Source of the DNA: Candidatus Eremiobacteraceae bacterium
GTDB lineage: Bacteria > Vulcanimicrobiota > Vulcanimicrobiia > Eremiobacterales > Eremiobacteraceae
Assembly: GCA_035710745.1 (NCBI GenBank)
Contig: DASTCX010000025.1
Coordinates: 124,001 to 188,000, forward strand
DNA: 64,000 nt
Reading direction: 5' to 3'
Part shown: piece by piece, positions 34,122 through 41,757 of the stretch
Layout of the letters: every line of letters starts with the position of its first letter
Position numbering within the stretch: the first letter of the stretch is position 1
Translations under genes and position numbers: made by a program
Notes under the pieces: model-generated
What the model saw: the letters and a program-made list of their open reading frames with translations, nothing else
What the model was told of the DNA's origin: nothing
The model's database searches: none

Positions 34122-34816
34122 GCGACCGTCCGTTTCGCGATCGACGACCGACGACGGACGCGAACTGCGCTCGATGCCTTTGCCGACAACGACACGGTCC
34201 TCGCACCGATGCGAAGCCGGGTCTCGCCGGCGCGCTTCGCGATGACGCGAACTTTCGCACCCGGCAGCACGCCGGCGCGCTCGAGCACGCGGACGACGGA
34301 CGGTACGCGGTCGTCGATCCTGCTCACGTGCGCTAGGACGCCGGTCGCGATCAGCGGCAGCGCTTCATCGGCGACGCGGACGAGTCTGCCGCGTGCGTCC
34401 GGGATCGCGTCGCCGTGCGGATCGATCTCGGGAAAGCGCATGAGCCGCTCGAGCCGCAGCGCGACATCGTCCGACACGGCATGTTCGATGCGCTCCGCCT
34501 CCGCGTGGAGCCGGTCGAGCGGCACTCCGAGCGAGCCGTGGAGAAACGTTTCGACTATCCGATGCCGGCGGATGACCGCGAGCGCGATCCGCCGCCCGGC
34601 CTGCGTCAATCTTAGAGCGACGCCCGACTTGTCGCGCTCGACGAGCCGGGCGCGCTCGAGCTCTCTCACGCGCTTGCTCACCGACGCTCTCGAGACGCCG
34701 AGCCGTCGCGCGACGTCGGCGGCCTTGACGGCCTCACCGCTCCCCGCCAGGTAGATCGATTTCAAATAATCTTGGCGGGCGCGATCGGGCCACCGATCCC
34801 CGCCTGTGTTAACCAT
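34118..34816 (-). CDS. mntR: DtxR/MntR-family metal-dependent repressor
   Basis: 232 residues from ATG 34814-34816; TTG 34823-34825 is an in-frame alternative. Winged HTH in RQDYLKSIYLAGSGEAVKAADVARRLGVSRASVSKRVRELERARLV. Dimerisation and metal-binding helices contain RHRIVETFLHGSLGVP and the E-x2-R-x-EH pattern EAERIEHAVSDDV, and a C-terminal SH3-like FeoA-type domain follows. Next to mntH and under a palindrome covering its own start codon, it is the expected Mn/Fe-responsive autorepressor. Confidence 0.9.
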   Translation of the reverse strand: MVNTGGDRWPDRARQDYLKSIYLAGSGEAVKAADVARRLGVSRASVSKRVRELERARLVERDKSGVALRLTQAGRRIALAVIRRHRIVETFLHGSLGVPLDRLHAEAERIEHAVSDDVALRLERLMRFPEIDPHGDAIPDARGRLVRVADEALPLIATGVLAHVSRIDDRVPSVVRVLERAGVLPGAKVRVIAKRAGETRLRIGARTVSLSAKASSAVRVRRRSSIAKRTVA

Positions 34817-34824
34817 GGTTAACA
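34807..34824. promoter_or_regulatory. Perfect 18 bp palindrome over mntR start codon (candidate MntR operator)
   Basis: TGTTAACCATGGTTAACA is a perfect palindrome whose central ATG is the mntR start codon. DtxR-family boxes commonly carry TTAACC/GGTTAA-type half-sites. On the minus strand a weak TTGATG (-35), 17 bp, TGTTAA (-10) pair would start transcription at or near this ATG, so the site would block the promoter and the message would be leaderless or nearly so. Confidence 0.65.
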
Positions 34825-34868
34825 AACTTCAGCCCGGCCGTCATCAAAGCCTGCTCTGAAACTCGGAT

Positions 34869-34933
34869 GGAGCGGTCGACCTTGCGCTGATATTGAGTGT
34901 AGCGGTCGAGCTTTAGCTCGGGCGGCCTGCTAC
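34869..34933. repeat. Degenerate type A hairpin copies
   Basis: A partial copy (GGAGCGGTCGACCTT, 34869-34883) is followed by GCGGTCGAGCT-TT-AGCTCG at 34902-34920. The 3' side overlaps the stop region of the downstream secreted-protein gene. Outer flanks GTAG (34899) and CTAC (34930) also pair. Probably a decayed terminator-like element. Confidence 0.55.
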
Positions 34934-35802
34934 GGCATCGCGGGCTGCGATGCGCTGCGGATCTGATCGAGGGTCTTGGAGAACATCGAGCGATAGCCGC
35001 CGTGACCGAACGCGACCAGGCGCCAATCGATGTATCGCCCGCCACCGGCCTTGATCGCGACCGTGCCGAGCGGCACGTCGGGAGATTGCCAGACGTCCAT
35101 CGTGATCGGCAAGTCGACTCCACCGGCGGGGAGCGATCGCAACGGCAACTCCGCGACGAGGTGCGTCGCGTGGACGATGGTCCGGCCGATACGCATGTCG
35201 ACCGCGTCGATCGAACGTAACCTGCCATACCGCGGTGACGAATCGACGGCGCCGGTCAAGATCGAATACGTCGCGCCGCTTCCGGGAGAGACCTCGTACT
35301 CGAAGCTCGAGACTTTCAACGCGCTCGTGAGCACGCGGTACGTCCGTGCAAGATCTCCCAGCGTGGAGCCGATGATATACGTCTTCAACACGGCGTCCGT
35401 GCCGATGCCGACGGTGGTCTCGGCCGGAAGTCCGCTGACGGGCTGCGCGCGCACGTGCGTCTCGATGAACAGCGTCGGCGTCCCCGCGACCCGTTCGCTC
35501 GCGAAGCCGACCGTCTTATCGACTGTTAAACCGTCGGCGAAGACGACGCGGTAGCGCACCCAGTCGCCGGGAGCGACCGGATACGAGAGATAGGCGAATA
35601 ACTGCCGATCGCTGATCGAGTCGCCCACGTGTAGTGCGACCGGGACTGCAGGCGGAATTCGCGGCGGCGATGGCGATGGCGTCGTTGACGGTGTTGCGGT
35701 CGGCATCGGTGACGGTGATGGTGACGCTGCGCCCAAAAACGCGGCGGCTAATGCCATTCCCGCGGCGGTCGAGATAAATCTCGACCGCTCCCTATTCATC
35801 AC
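34930..35802 (-). CDS. Hypothetical secreted protein whose N-terminus is read from a hairpin repeat
   Basis: Up to 290 residues. From ATG 35802 it begins MMNRERSRFISTAAGMALAA: the ERSRFISTA part is the type A repeat at 35765-35788. An internal ATG at 35757 would give MALAAAFLGAASPSPS with a short n-region. With the repeat the signal peptide has a proper basic n-region, so the repeat may be functional coding sequence. A Pro/Ser/Thr spacer (to about 52) precedes a beta-rich domain (GDSISDRQLFAYLSYPVAPGD, GSGATYSILTGAVDSS, GTVAIKAGGGRYIDW). No family recognised. Confidence 0.7.
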   Translation of the reverse strand: MMNRERSRFISTAAGMALAAAFLGAASPSPSPMPTATPSTTPSPSPPRIPPAVPVALHVGDSISDRQLFAYLSYPVAPGDWVRYRVVFADGLTVDKTVGFASERVAGTPTLFIETHVRAQPVSGLPAETTVGIGTDAVLKTYIIGSTLGDLARTYRVLTSALKVSSFEYEVSPGSGATYSILTGAVDSSPRYGRLRSIDAVDMRIGRTIVHATHLVAELPLRSLPAGGVDLPITMDVWQSPDVPLGTVAIKAGGGRYIDWRLVAFGHGGYRSMFSKTLDQIRSASQPAMP

Positions 35803-35841
35803 GATCGCAAGACCGCGGCGGTCGAGATAAATCTCGACCGC
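35765..35841. repeat. Two tandem type A hairpin repeats, GAGAT/ATCTC class
   Basis: Copies at 35765-35788 and 35818-35841, both with arms GCGGTCGAGAT/ATCTCGACCGC and loop AA, both preceded by CCGCG, 29 bp apart. The first encodes the RSRFISTA residues of the secreted protein. They lie between the fur gene end and that protein. Confidence 0.8.
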
Positions 35842-35853
35842 TCCCCTTTCGGG

Positions 35854-36282
35854 TCACGAACAACGGTCGCACAGACCGAAGAATTCGAAGCGGTGCTGAG
35901 TCGTCTTGAAGCGGAGCGCTTGCGTGAGGTCGCGCTCGATGCGGCCTATCGACCGGCATGGCACGTCCTCGACCTTGCCGCACTTCGTGCACACCGCATG
36001 GTGATGATGTTCGGGCGAGCAGAAAAGATATGCGCTTTCGCCGCGGCCCTGGGTGCGGACCGACGCCGCGCCGATAGCCTCGAGCGTCTCGAGCGTCCGA
36101 TAGATCGTCGCGAGTCCGATGCCGCTGCGCTTTCGCGACAGCCGTTGATGAAGGTCTTTTGCGGTCGCGTACCGTTCGACGGCGGCCAGCTCTTCGACGA
36201 TCGCCAGCCGCTGCTTGGTGACGCGGAACGAGCCGCCCGAAAGCGCGGCGCGCACGTCGCGCCGGGCCTGATCCTTCGTCAT
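35854..36282 (-). CDS. Fur/Zur-family metal-responsive repressor
   Basis: 142 residues from ATG 36280-36282. HTH (AKDLHQRLSRKRSGIGLATIYRTLETL), regulatory-site histidines HHHH at 92-95, and the structural zinc tetrad C98-x2-C101 ... C138-x2-C141. It is the last gene of the znuA-znuC-znuB operon, coupled by a 4 bp overlap. Context favours a zinc sensor (Zur), with the operator at 38999-39021 as its likely site; Mn or Fe sensing cannot be excluded. Confidence 0.9.
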   Translation of the reverse strand: MTKDQARRDVRAALSGGSFRVTKQRLAIVEELAAVERYATAKDLHQRLSRKRSGIGLATIYRTLETLEAIGAASVRTQGRGESAYLFCSPEHHHHAVCTKCGKVEDVPCRSIGRIERDLTQALRFKTTQHRFEFFGLCDRCS

Positions 36283-37145
36283 CGCGCGCGCACCGTCGCG
36301 CGCCGCGACGCGAGCACGGCCGAGAGCAGCGAACGCCGGCGAGGTGAGAATATCATCGCCAGGAAAAAACACGCGGTCGCGGTGAGGACGATCGTCGCTC
36401 CGGACGCGGCGTCGAGATAGTACGACAAGTACAGTCCGCCGATCGACGAGACGACGCCGACCACGGCTGAGACCACCATCATCGTGCCGAAGCGTGTCGT
36501 CAGCTGATATGCCGTCGCCGCGGGCGTGACGAGAAGCGCCGCGACGAGCACGATGCCGGCCGCCTGAAGCGAGACGATGATCGTCACCGCCAACAAGACG
36601 AGCAGCAGGTAGTAGAGGAAATCGGTCGGCAGTCCGCTCGCTTGCGCCATGACCGGATCGAACGACGAGAAGAGCAGCTCCTTGTAGAGCAGCATGACGA
36701 TAGCGAGGACGAGCGCGGCGAGCGAGACCACCAGGATGATGTCGAGGCGGTCGACGCCGAGGATGTTGCCGAACAGGAAGTCTTGCAGGTCCGACGAGTA
36801 GCTGCGCGCGCGCGACATCAGCAGGACGCCGAGCGCGAACGCCGCCGTGAACAGGACGCCGATCGTCGTGTCGAGCGAAAGCTCCGAACGCTTGGCGATC
36901 GAACCGATGCCGAGAGCGGTGAGCACCGCGACGACGAGACCGCCGACGTAGAGGTTCGCCTTCATCATGTACGCGATGACGATGCCGGCGAAGGACGCGT
37001 GCGCCAGACCATCGCCGATGAACGACAGGTTGCGTAGCACGACGAAGACGCCGATGACGGAACACGTCAGCCCGATGAACGTCGACGCGACGAGCGCGCG
37101 CACCATGAACGCGTTTTGCAGCGGATCGGCGAGCCAATGGATCAC
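36279..37145 (-). CDS. znuB: Metal ABC transporter permease (ZnuB/MntB type)
   Basis: 288 residues from GTG 37143-37145, which overlaps the ATPase stop (GTGA). ABC-3 family: eight or so helices with VVLRNLSFIGDGLAHASFAGIVIAY, GILF-like TTIGVLFTAAFALGVLL and VGVV...GLYLSYYLDAASGATIVL. Forms the membrane channel for Zn2+ or Mn2+ uptake with the neighbouring ATPase and binding protein. Metal identity rests on the operon rather than on this subunit. Confidence 0.9.
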   Translation of the reverse strand: MIHWLADPLQNAFMVRALVASTFIGLTCSVIGVFVVLRNLSFIGDGLAHASFAGIVIAYMMKANLYVGGLVVAVLTALGIGSIAKRSELSLDTTIGVLFTAAFALGVLLMSRARSYSSDLQDFLFGNILGVDRLDIILVVSLAALVLAIVMLLYKELLFSSFDPVMAQASGLPTDFLYYLLLVLLAVTIIVSLQAAGIVLVAALLVTPAATAYQLTTRFGTMMVVSAVVGVVSSIGGLYLSYYLDAASGATIVLTATACFFLAMIFSPRRRSLLSAVLASRRATVRAR

Positions 37146-38083
37146 AGGCGCGCCTCTCCGTCGCCGCCGATCAACAACGGATGGCTGCCGAACGTCGCCG
37201 CAAGCGTGTCGCGTGTGAGCACGACGTCCGGCGGCCCGAATGCGATGACGTGGTGGTTCAGGCAGAGCACCTTGCCGAACCACGTCGCGACGCACGATAA
37301 GTCGTGGGTCGAGGCGATGATCGTCGTGCCGGCGCGGTTGCGCTTTTCGAGCAGCGTGAAGATCGCGTGCTGGCTTGCCGCGTCGACGCCCGCGATCGGC
37401 TCGTCGAGCAAAAGGAGATCCGGCTGTTGCACGAGGGCGCGGGCGACGAACGTCCGCTGCTGCTGACCGCCCGACAGCTGACCTATCTGCGAGTCGCGCC
37501 ACTGCGACATGCCGACCTCCGCCAGCGCCTGATCGACCAATTCCAAGTCGGAGGTTGACGGACGGTGGAAAAGGCCGAGGCGCCCATAGCGACCCATGAG
37601 GACGACGTCGCTGACGGTGACCGGGAACGACCAATTCACGGATTCGGCTTGCGGCACGTAGCCGATGCGCCGTTTATCGACGTCGCTCGGCTCGGCCCCG
37701 AGCACCCATGCGGCGCCGCACTCGATAGGATGGATGCCGGCGATCGCCTTGAGGAGTGTCGACTTGCCCGAGCCGTTCGGCCCGATTATGCCGACGAATT
37801 CGCCGCGTTCGACTTCGAACGTGACCTCGTCGAGGACATCGCGGCCGAAATAGCCGGCGCATACACCTTCGAAGTCGACGGCCGGTTCAGCCGCGCCCCG
37901 CGCGCGCAGCGCTTCGGCGATGACCGCGCTCGTACCGCGCGTGTGCCCCTCGTGCGGGTGGAGATGCGGCGCCGTCGGCGCTATCGAATGGCTATGGTCG
38001 GCGGGCGATGCTAGCTCGCTGGGCGACACGTGCGTGTGGTCGTGGTGATCGACGTCGTGTTCGGTCATCCGCTCCTCGCTCAT
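37142..38083 (-). CDS. znuC: Metal ABC transporter ATPase (ZnuC type) with His-rich N-terminal extension
   Basis: 313 residues from ATG 38081-38083, overlapping the binding-protein stop. Walker A GPNGSGKS, Q-loop YVPQAES, signature LSGGQQQR, Walker B LLLLDEP, H-loop STHD. Unusually, the ABC domain starts only at about residue 68. Residues 1-50 carry 11 histidines (EHDVDHHDHTH, HSHS, HLHPHEGH), and no such extension is normal for ZnuC. It would sit in the cytoplasm beside the exit of the channel and could bind or gate the imported metal. Confidence 0.92.
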   Translation of the reverse strand: MSEERMTEHDVDHHDHTHVSPSELASPADHSHSIAPTAPHLHPHEGHTRGTSAVIAEALRARGAAEPAVDFEGVCAGYFGRDVLDEVTFEVERGEFVGIIGPNGSGKSTLLKAIAGIHPIECGAAWVLGAEPSDVDKRRIGYVPQAESVNWSFPVTVSDVVLMGRYGRLGLFHRPSTSDLELVDQALAEVGMSQWRDSQIGQLSGGQQQRTFVARALVQQPDLLLLDEPIAGVDAASQHAIFTLLEKRNRAGTTIIASTHDLSCVATWFGKVLCLNHHVIAFGPPDVVLTRDTLAATFGSHPLLIGGDGEARL

Positions 38084-39012
38084 CTGCGCAAAGCGTCGAC
38101 GATCGTCTCGACGTCGTGGCGCATCATGGAATCGTAGTCGGCCGCGACGCCGCCGGTCCCGAGCGTGTCGTCGTAAAGGTCGGTGACGAGAGCGATGTTC
38201 GCGCCCGAGGCGAGCGCATCCGCGAGCTTCGGCGAATATTGCGGTTCGCCGAAGACGGCGCGCACGTGGTTCGACTTCGCGAGCGCGATCAGCCGCGCGA
38301 ACGACCCCGGTGCCGGTTCTTGACCGGGCAGCGGCTCGATCGCGCCGACGTCCCTGATACCGTAGCGCCGGTCGAAGTAGAGCCACGCGTCGTGGAAGCA
38401 GATCATCGCCCGATGCTCGCGCGGGATCGTGTTGATATGGAACCGTATCCAGCCGTCGAGCGAGACGAGCCGCGCCGTCTCGATGCTCGCGTTCAGCTCG
38501 TAGACGGAGGCGTTCTGCGGATCGGCGGATTCCAACGTGCGCGCGATCATCGCGACGTAATCGGCGGCGTACACCGGGTCCATCCATAGATGTGGATTGC
38601 CCGACGCAATATCCGTCGCCGGTACCGAGTCCGACAACGTCACGATACGCAAGCCGGCCCCGCCGGCGGCGTCGATGAGCCGCGCGAGCCACGCCTCGAG
38701 TCCAAGGCCGTTTTCGAAGAGCACGCTCGCGCCGGAAAGCGCGACCATGTCGTCGGGTCGCGGTTCGAACGTCTCCGGAGAGGCACCGGCGGGCACGATG
38801 CCGTGGAGGTCGATGCGATCGCCGCCGACCGAAGCGACGAGCGAGCATAATGTCGTGATCGTGCAAGCGACACGCAGGCGTGGCGCGGGAGCCACTTGCG
38901 GGTGCGCGGTGCCGGAGTCCGAGCGGCCAGTGCATGCCGCGGCGACGACGCACGCGAGAGCGATCGCGACTGAGGTTGCGGCGAGCGACGCCCTTTTGTT
39001 ATCGAGAATCAT
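38080..39012 (-). CDS. znuA: Metal ABC transporter substrate-binding lipoprotein (ZnuA/TroA type)
   Basis: 310 residues. Lipoprotein signal ending VVAAAC27. Cluster 9 fold: TLCSLVASVGGDRIDLHGIVPAGASPETFEP. The first metal-ligand His of the usual P-H-x-x-E-P motif is replaced by E80, whereas H141 (NPHLWMDP), H207 (CFHDAWLYF) and D278 (VTDLYDD) remain. No long His-rich loop is present here; that feature has instead appeared on the ATPase. The start codon lies in the centre of the Fur-like box. The operon follows the lytic transglycosylase gene by only 36 bp. Confidence 0.9.
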   Translation of the reverse strand: MILDNKRASLAATSVAIALACVVAAACTGRSDSGTAHPQVAPAPRLRVACTITTLCSLVASVGGDRIDLHGIVPAGASPETFEPRPDDMVALSGASVLFENGLGLEAWLARLIDAAGGAGLRIVTLSDSVPATDIASGNPHLWMDPVYAADYVAMIARTLESADPQNASVYELNASIETARLVSLDGWIRFHINTIPREHRAMICFHDAWLYFDRRYGIRDVGAIEPLPGQEPAPGSFARLIALAKSNHVRAVFGEPQYSPKLADALASGANIALVTDLYDDTLGTGGVAADYDSMMRHDVETIVDALRR

Positions 39013-39021
39013 TCTCGATAA
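38999..39021. promoter_or_regulatory. Fur/Zur-like operator centred on znuA start codon
   Basis: Perfect inverted repeat with 11-base arms TTATCGAGAAT / ATTCTCGATAA around one central base (39010). The core CGAGAATCATTCTCG has the 7-1-7 architecture of Fur-family boxes (compare TGATAAT-N-ATTATCA). The znuA ATG is 39010-39012. A fur-type gene closes the same operon, so feedback repression by metal is likely. Confidence 0.72.
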
Positions 39022-39048
39022 GATTGTCGGCGCGCGGGCCCGTTCCCT

Positions 39049-39810
39049 TTACCCGGCGCGCAGCACCGCTGACCTGTAACCCGCCATGATGCTGCTGACG
39101 TACTCTTGCGTCTCTCGATACGGGGGCACTCCGCCGAAGTGATCGACGGCCCCCGGCCCGGCATTGTACGCGGCGAGCGCGAGATCGAGCCGGCCATCGT
39201 AGCGGTCGAGAAGCGAGCGCAGGTATTTGGCGCCGCCCTCGACGTTCTGCGCCGGGTCGAATGGATCTGAGACGCCGAGCTCGCGCGCGGTGCCGGGCAT
39301 CAATTGCATGAGGCCGACCGCACCGGCACCCGAGACGACGTCGGCGCGAAAGCCTGATTCTTGGCGGATGACCGCGTCGAGCAACGCCGGGTCGAGGCGG
39401 TTACGACGCGCCGAGGCATCGATGATTCCCGCGAAGCGGCTGGGCGGCGCAGCGCCTGAAGTCTGATCCGACTCGCTCGTGGCGTTTGAAGCCGGCTGCG
39501 CTTGGATCGGCGAAGCCCCGAACAGCGAGCGCAACGCGACGGAACATCGGCTCTCGAGCGTCGACAATTCTCGGCGCAGCAGGTGGGTGAACGCCGTGAA
39601 GCGGCGCTCGAGTCCGGCCACGCCGGTTTGGGCTTCCTCGAGCAATCGATCCCCCGGTCCGGCGACTCGCGTGTTCGAAGTCGACGGTTCGATCGCGTCC
39701 TCAAAGGTCTGGGTCGATCCGACCTCGCCTGCGAACGCACCGGCGTTGGCAAGCGGATCCGAGTCGGAAAAAGCGTCAAGGCCGATCGACGAAGCCGGAG
39801 ATATATCCAT
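39049..39810 (-). CDS. Lytic transglycosylase (SLT) of the flagellar operon
   Basis: 253 residues from ATG 39808-39810. The first 110 residues are low-complexity/helical. The C-terminal half is a goose-lysozyme/SLT domain with catalytic E151 (IRQESGFRADVVS), GAVGLMQLMPGTA and LALAAYNAGPGAV. No signal peptide is apparent; export through the flagellar secretion apparatus would fit its position 58 bp after fliI. It probably opens peptidoglycan for the rod, a job FlgJ does elsewhere. Confidence 0.88.
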   Translation of the reverse strand: MDISPASSIGLDAFSDSDPLANAGAFAGEVGSTQTFEDAIEPSTSNTRVAGPGDRLLEEAQTGVAGLERRFTAFTHLLRRELSTLESRCSVALRSLFGASPIQAQPASNATSESDQTSGAAPPSRFAGIIDASARRNRLDPALLDAVIRQESGFRADVVSGAGAVGLMQLMPGTARELGVSDPFDPAQNVEGGAKYLRSLLDRYDGRLDLALAAYNAGPGAVDHFGGVPPYRETQEYVSSIMAGYRSAVLRAG

Positions 39811-39868
39811 CAATGCGCTCCTGCGGAGTTGTCCGCGTGCGAGATATCGCGGCGCGCGTGCGTGTCGT

Positions 39869-41245
39869 CTAGCGTCTGACGACTCGTCGCTTGGCGGCAC
39901 CCCTCGCTCCCGCTCGCCGCTGCTCGACGGCCGGCGTTGACGCGGCACTCAGGCGACCGGCGATCGATGCGAGCGCTTCGAGGGTCCGCACCGGTAAAGG
40001 CTCGGCCATCGCCGCCTCGCCGTGGAGAAGCGCTGCGATCTCACCGCGCACCGCGACCGCAGCATCGAGCGCCGCATCGCCTCCGGGTTCGTAAGCGCCG
40101 ATCGCGAACAAGTCCTCAGACCGTTCGAGGGTCGCGAGGGCAGCTCGAACCGTCGTCGCGGCCGCGAGATGCGTGTCGGACGCCACGCTAGGCATCAAGC
40201 GGCTCAGGCTGCGGAGAACGTCGATAGCCGGAAAACTGCCGGCTTCGGCCAGCCGTCTCGACAAGACGATATGACCGTCGAGCAGTCCGCGGACGGAGTC
40301 CGTGACGGGTTCGCGCACGTCGTCGCCGTCGACCAACACCGAATAGATGCCCGTGACGCTGCCGCCCTTCCAGGCGCCGGCGCGTTCGACGAGCGAAGCG
40401 AGGACAGATGCGAGCGATGGCGGGTGGCCACGATGCGCGGGCGATTCGCCCGCCTCGAGCGCGTGCTCGCGCCATGCCGTCGCAGCGCGCGTGAGTGAAT
40501 CGACGACGAGCAACACGTCGCGGCCTTCCCACGCCAGCGCCCGAGCGTGGAGCGTCGCGGTACGGATCGCCGCGAGCCGCTCGAGTGCGGGTGCGTCGGC
40601 GGTCGCGCAGACGACCGTCGTCGTCGACCGTCGCGGGTCCGCTCGCAGCGATTCGATGAGCTCTGCGGCTTCGCGACCGCGCTCGCCGACGAGCGCGATG
40701 ACCCGTGCATCGACTGCGGCGCTTTGCACGATACTCCGCAAGAGCGACGTCTTGCCGACGCCGGCGCCGGCGAACAGGGCGATCCGCTGGCCGTACCCGA
40801 GCGTAGCGAACGCATCGATCGCAGCGACGCCGGTGTACAACGCACGGTTGATCGCGACTCGATCAAAAGTGCCACATGGATCGTCAGCGCAGATGACACG
40901 CGCGTCGCGGACACCGTCCGCACGCCCCCAGGCATCCGTATCGCGGCCGAGCAGCGTGCTGCCCACGAACGAACCGATGCGAGCGCCGCTCGAACTCGCG
41001 CGAGCTCCCGTGACCACGCCGGTCGAATCTCCGAGCGGCACGCACGTGGCGCACGTTCCGTCGAGGTCGACCACTTCGGCGACGATATCCGGCCGTCCGC
41101 GGCGCTCGACTTGGACGCACGCACCTATCGCAAGGCCCGGCATGACGGCGCGCATCTTGCGGCGCGATACTGCTGCCACCGTGCCATGGCGGATCCATCC
41201 GTCCGCAGACGTGTGCGAAAGCGGCAGCGGTTCCTCAGCGATCAT
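39869..41245 (-). CDS. fliI: Flagellar export ATPase FliI
   Basis: 458 residues from ATG 41243-41245. F1-like ATPase: Walker A GAGVGKTS at 160-167, Walker B DVLLVVDSLTR, plus VGERGREAAEL. The type III ATPase segment GSVTGIYSVLVDGDDVREPVTDSVRGLLDGHIVLSRRLAEAG is diagnostic of FliI/YscN. It powers export of rod, hook and filament subunits. Overlaps the FliH-like gene start by 4 bp. The C-terminus is a basic tail (RRAGARGAAKRRVVRR). Confidence 0.93.
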   Translation of the reverse strand: MIAEEPLPLSHTSADGWIRHGTVAAVSRRKMRAVMPGLAIGACVQVERRGRPDIVAEVVDLDGTCATCVPLGDSTGVVTGARASSSGARIGSFVGSTLLGRDTDAWGRADGVRDARVICADDPCGTFDRVAINRALYTGVAAIDAFATLGYGQRIALFAGAGVGKTSLLRSIVQSAAVDARVIALVGERGREAAELIESLRADPRRSTTTVVCATADAPALERLAAIRTATLHARALAWEGRDVLLVVDSLTRAATAWREHALEAGESPAHRGHPPSLASVLASLVERAGAWKGGSVTGIYSVLVDGDDVREPVTDSVRGLLDGHIVLSRRLAEAGSFPAIDVLRSLSRLMPSVASDTHLAAATTVRAALATLERSEDLFAIGAYEPGGDAALDAAVAVRGEIAALLHGEAAMAEPLPVRTLEALASIAGRLSAASTPAVEQRRAGARGAAKRRVVRR

Positions 41246-41757
41246 GACGAGTCGGCGACGGCGCGGGCGAGGAGCCGCGCGCGTTGGTCGACGGTCGCGC
41301 TGACGATTCCATGCGCGGTCTCCACGACGACGTCGCCGGACGCGAGAGTCTCGTCCGCGGCGACGCTCGCGGCGACGCGATCGCGGCATGCAGCCGCATC
41401 GACCGGCGAGAGCCGGACCGTCGTGCCCGATCCTTGACCGGCGACTTCCATCGCGTCGTCGACGAAACGAGCGACGAATAGCGGATTCCTTGCGATCGCC
41501 TCGCGGAGCGCCCGCGCACAGGCCTCGCCGGCGATCTTGGTAGCACGTTCGCGCACCGACGCAGCGGTTCGCGCCTCGTCGCGACAATTCGCTTCGTCGT
41601 CGCGAACTTCGGCGGGCTTCTCGAGATCGATCTGGTGCAGTTCTGGCAGAACTTCTTCTTCCACGGCGTCCGTGTCGAGTTCTGGCGGTGTCTCTTGCAC
41701 TAGCCGCCGTGCTATCACCACGCGCGGCACGAACGGCGCAAAGCCGTCGGCTGTCAC
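41242..41757 (-). CDS. fliH: FliH-like flagellar assembly protein
   Basis: 171 residues from GTG 41755-41757, overlapping the fliF stop (GTGA). Charged, acidic central helix (ELDTDAVEEEVLPELHQIDLEKPAEVRDDE), then the FliH/V-type ATPase E-subunit pattern with VRLSPVDAAACRDRV and the end motif ASGDVVVETAHGIVSATVDQ. FliH regulates FliI and docks it to the export gate. Low overall conservation is normal for FliH; position between fliF and fliI supports the call. Confidence 0.82.
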   Translation of the reverse strand: MTADGFAPFVPRVVIARRLVQETPPELDTDAVEEEVLPELHQIDLEKPAEVRDDEANCRDEARTAASVRERATKIAGEACARALREAIARNPLFVARFVDDAMEVAGQGSGTTVRLSPVDAAACRDRVAASVAADETLASGDVVVETAHGIVSATVDQRARLLARAVADSS

